Below, one piece after another: positions 6,009-7,612 of a stretch of 7,612 nucleotides of DNA (positions are counted from its first letter, which is position 1; the number at the start of each line of letters is the position of its first letter). The stretch comes from Opitutales bacterium (GTDB lineage Bacteria > Verrucomicrobiota > Verrucomicrobiia > Opitutales > Intestinicryptomonadaceae): assembly GCA_017526045.1 (NCBI GenBank), contig JAFXRX010000126.1:1-7612 (forward strand), written 5' to 3'. Below the pieces are notes generated by a model. It saw nothing but the letters and a program-made list of their open reading frames with translations, had not been told where the DNA came from and ran no database searches. The translations under genes were made by a program, and so were the position numbers.

Positions 6009-7238
6009 TTAGGGGTTTTGGGAATTTAAAATTTTCAAAACTTCCATGATTGAAAGCGAATTTTCCTCCGCGATTTTTTTAGCGTCGCCGAATTCGAATT
6101 TCGATTTTTTTAAATTTTTAAACGATGCAATTTTGCGCCGCGCTTTGCCAAGCGGAGTTTTAACCTCGTCAAATTCGCGCGGCAGCGACTCGCGCAAAAC
6201 CTCCGCCTGCCTGAGCCCCAGCGTCGAGGAATGCATGAAGAAGCAGTCCTTTGCCGAGCGCAAATTTTCGGAATTTACAAGCGCGCAAACCTTCGCGGCG
6301 AGCCTGCCTTTTTTCATAAAAATCCCCTCCTGCCAAACGTCGAGCGCGCCCGCCTCGAACAATTTTTCGCACAAAAGCGAAATTTGCTCGGGCGGCATGT
6401 CGTCGATGTTCGCGCTCAGCTCAAACATTTTTTCGGAAAAAATTTCGGGCTCGGCGCCGCCTGTTTCAATGAGCATTACGCGCAAAACGTTTGCGAGATT
6501 TTCGATTTTTCTGTGCCCCACACCGACGCCGCACTTCAAAATTTTTCCGAAAATTTTCGGCTCGAATTCGGAGCATAGTTCCGCGATTATCGCAGCCCCC
6601 GTGGGCGTTGTGCATTCGCAGTTTGCCGCGCCCAAAGTCGAGGGGAAAGCCTGCGCCAAAAGCGCGGTTGCGGGCGCGGGAACGGGCATTGTGCCGTGCG
6701 CGCAGCGCACTGTGCCGCCGCCAAGCTCGACTTTGGAACAGGCGAATTTGTCCGCGCCGACCATGTCCGCGCATATTGCAGCGCCCACAATGTCGATTAT
6801 CGAATCTACAGCCCCGACTTCGTGAAAGCATACGTCCTCGATTTTCCTTCCGTGAACCTGCGCCTCGGCAGAGGCAATGCGCTCGAATATTGCGATCGCC
6901 AAATCCTTGACTTTTTGCGAGAGCGCGGAATTTAAAATCTTTTCCTTTATTTGCGAGTAATGGCGGTGTTCGTGATGGTGTTCGTGGCTGTGTTCTTCGC
7001 GGTGATGTTCATGATGATGTTCATGGCAGTGCCCGTGTTCCCCTTCGCAGACAACCTCGACGCGCGTGCCGAAAATTCCGCCGCGCTCGTCTTTGAAAGT
7101 TTCGAGCTTCCAGCCTTCAAGCCCCAATTTTTCAAGCTCGCCCACGAGGGTGTTTTTGTCGACGCCCAAGTCGAGCATCGCCGCCAAATTCATGTCTCCG
7201 CTAATGCCTGCGGCGCAGTTGTAGTACAGTATTTTCAT
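6009..7238 (-). CDS. larC: Nickel pincer cofactor biosynthesis protein LarC (nickel insertase)
   Basis: LarC (409 aa) inserts nickel into pyridinium-3,5-bisthiocarboxylic acid mononucleotide in a CTP-dependent reaction, the last step of nickel-pincer nucleotide synthesis. Family signatures are the N-terminal YYNCAAGISGDMNLAAMLDLG, HEVGAVDSIIDIVGAA (139-154), CTTPTGAA (209-216) and NIDDMPPE (278-285), followed by the MKKGR and STLGLR region of the C-terminal LarC2 part. Residues 68-93 are a His-rich tract with 15 His in 26 residues, probably binding nickel. In L. plantarum larC is read through a programmed frameshift into larC1/larC2. Here one frame runs through both parts. ATG 7238 is chosen because it starts at the conserved MKILYYNCAAGISGD. 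The longer frame to 7367 would overlap the ATPase gene and shows no family similarity. The gene starts 7 nt after the ATPase stop and ends 3 nt before larB. Confidence 0.96.
   Translation of the reverse strand: MKILYYNCAAGISGDMNLAAMLDLGVDKNTLVGELEKLGLEGWKLETFKDERGGIFGTRVEVVCEGEHGHCHEHHHEHHREEHSHEHHHEHRHYSQIKEKILNSALSQKVKDLAIAIFERIASAEAQVHGRKIEDVCFHEVGAVDSIIDIVGAAICADMVGADKFACSKVELGGGTVRCAHGTMPVPAPATALLAQAFPSTLGAANCECTTPTGAAIIAELCSEFEPKIFGKILKCGVGVGHRKIENLANVLRVMLIETGGAEPEIFSEKMFELSANIDDMPPEQISLLCEKLFEAGALDVWQEGIFMKKGRLAAKVCALVNSENLRSAKDCFFMHSSTLGLRQAEVLRESLPREFDEVKTPLGKARRKIASFKNLKKSKFEFGDAKKIAEENSLSIMEVLKILNSQNP
6960..7037 (-). repeat. Imperfect repeat encoding the His-rich tract of LarC
   Basis: The stretch encodes two copies of the heptapeptide HEHHHEH (residues 72-78 and 85-91) separated by HREEHS. 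The nucleotide copies are similar but not identical (GTT-CGTGATGGTGTTCGTG against GTTCATGATGATGTTCATG on the + strand), which suggests an internal duplication followed by synonymous drift. It is part of larC and not a separate element. Confidence 0.7.
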
Positions 7239-7245
7239 GGTGTTT

Positions 7246-7612
7246 TCAAATGAGTGAGCAGTCAAAAAGAAGTTTTTCGTCGGCGAGAATTTCCGCGCAC
7301 GCGCCGAATTTAACAAGCCTTGAATTCGACAAAACCGCCGCCTTCGAGCACAAATTTTTTGCGACATTCAAATCGTGGGTCGCCACGATTTTTGCGCACG
7401 GCAAATTTTTAAGCAGGGCGCAAAGCTCCCTCGCCGCGCGCGCGTCGAGCGAGGCTGTGGGCTCGTCGAACAATAGGACTTTCGGGCTCATTGCAAGCAC
7501 GCAGGCGATTGCGGCGCGCTTTTTTTCGCCCTCCGAAAGCCGCGCGGGGGAGCGTTTTGCAAGGTGCGAAATTCCAAGCTGCCCCATGGTCCGCTGCGCG
7601 ATTTCCTCCGCC
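7246..7612 (-). CDS. ABC ATPase, CbiO/NikO-like, probable nickel ECF importer subunit (5'-truncated)
   Basis: This is the C-terminal part of an ABC nucleotide-binding subunit that would power metal uptake at the inner membrane. The frame stays open to the right window edge (AEEIAQRTMGQLGISHLAKR), so the Walker A and Q-loop are missing and an internal ATG at 7587 is not the start. Visible motifs are the signature LSEGEKKRAAIACVLAM, Walker B VLLFDEPTASLD and the H-loop VATHDLNVAKNLC. The run signature-KKR-x-AIA-x-VLAM is the form seen in cobalt/nickel ECF ATPases (CbiO/NikO). The signature is LSEGE instead of LSGGQ. The stop lies 7 nt before larC, so the genes are almost certainly co-transcribed. 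Known lar operons of lactobacilli include a nickel importer (larMNQO), so a LarO/NikO role is inferred. A cobalt or generic ECF role is the alternative. The other transporter subunits would lie beyond 7612. Confidence 0.85.
   Translation of the reverse strand, partial: AEEIAQRTMGQLGISHLAKRSPARLSEGEKKRAAIACVLAMSPKVLLFDEPTASLDARAARELCALLKNLPCAKIVATHDLNVAKNLCSKAAVLSNSRLVKFGACAEILADEKLLFDCSLI

Noticed and set aside
7239..7367. N-terminal extension of LarC upstream of ATG 7238
   Set aside because: LarC family similarity starts at MKILYYNCAAGISGD. The extension overlaps the ATPase coding region and looks like its shadow.
1..7612. CRISPR array, tRNA, IS element, toxin-antitoxin or defence module
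   Set aside because: No spaced direct repeats, cloverleaf, terminal inverted repeats or related protein motifs were found. Almost all the sequence is covered by seven ordinary genes.

Overview
The window is an ordinary bacterial chromosome segment with seven protein-coding genes, the first and last cut by the window edges. No rRNA, tRNA, CRISPR array, insertion sequence or phage gene is visible. Several features suggest a Gram-negative bacterium of the Verrucomicrobiota/Lentisphaerota/Planctomycetota (PVC) type: a Tat-exported Gfo/Idh/MocA oxidoreductase of the kind these phyla carry in many copies, a secreted SGNH hydrolase with a second alpha/beta-hydrolase-like domain, moderately high GC with many A/T runs, and few Shine-Dalgarno motifs. 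This placement is inference and is not proven by any marker gene here.

Left part (1-2304, + strand): the 3' end of an ABC importer permease of the nitrate/sulfonate/taurine class is followed 35 bp later by a membrane-anchored SpoIIE/RsbU-type PP2C phosphatase with an extracytoplasmic sensor region and a HAMP domain. This gene meets a convergent gene tail to tail with 2 bp between the stop codons.

Middle part (2307-5247): a Tat-signal Gfo/Idh/MocA oxidoreductase (- strand) and a secreted two-domain hydrolase (+ strand) diverge from a 159-bp intergenic region. That region holds candidate back-to-back promoters, and their -35 boxes form a 7-bp inverted repeat. Both products are predicted to be exported, so they may be co-regulated and act on extracytoplasmic carbohydrate or ester substrates. 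A strong intrinsic terminator closes the + strand gene.

Right part (5262-7612, - strand): three tightly packed genes are transcribed in the order CbiO/NikO-like ABC ATPase (partial), larC, larB. LarB and LarC are two of the three enzymes (LarB, LarE, LarC) that make the nickel-pincer nucleotide cofactor first found in lactate racemase. The adjoining ATPase is most likely the energising subunit of an ECF-type nickel importer, which would make this a nickel uptake and cofactor assembly operon. larE and any larA-like apoenzyme are not in the window and would have to lie beyond 7612 or elsewhere.

The most interesting points are the apparently inactivated C-terminal hydrolase domain of the secreted esterase, the coupling of nickel import to larCB, the unusually dense His tract in LarC, and the symmetrical divergent promoter region.
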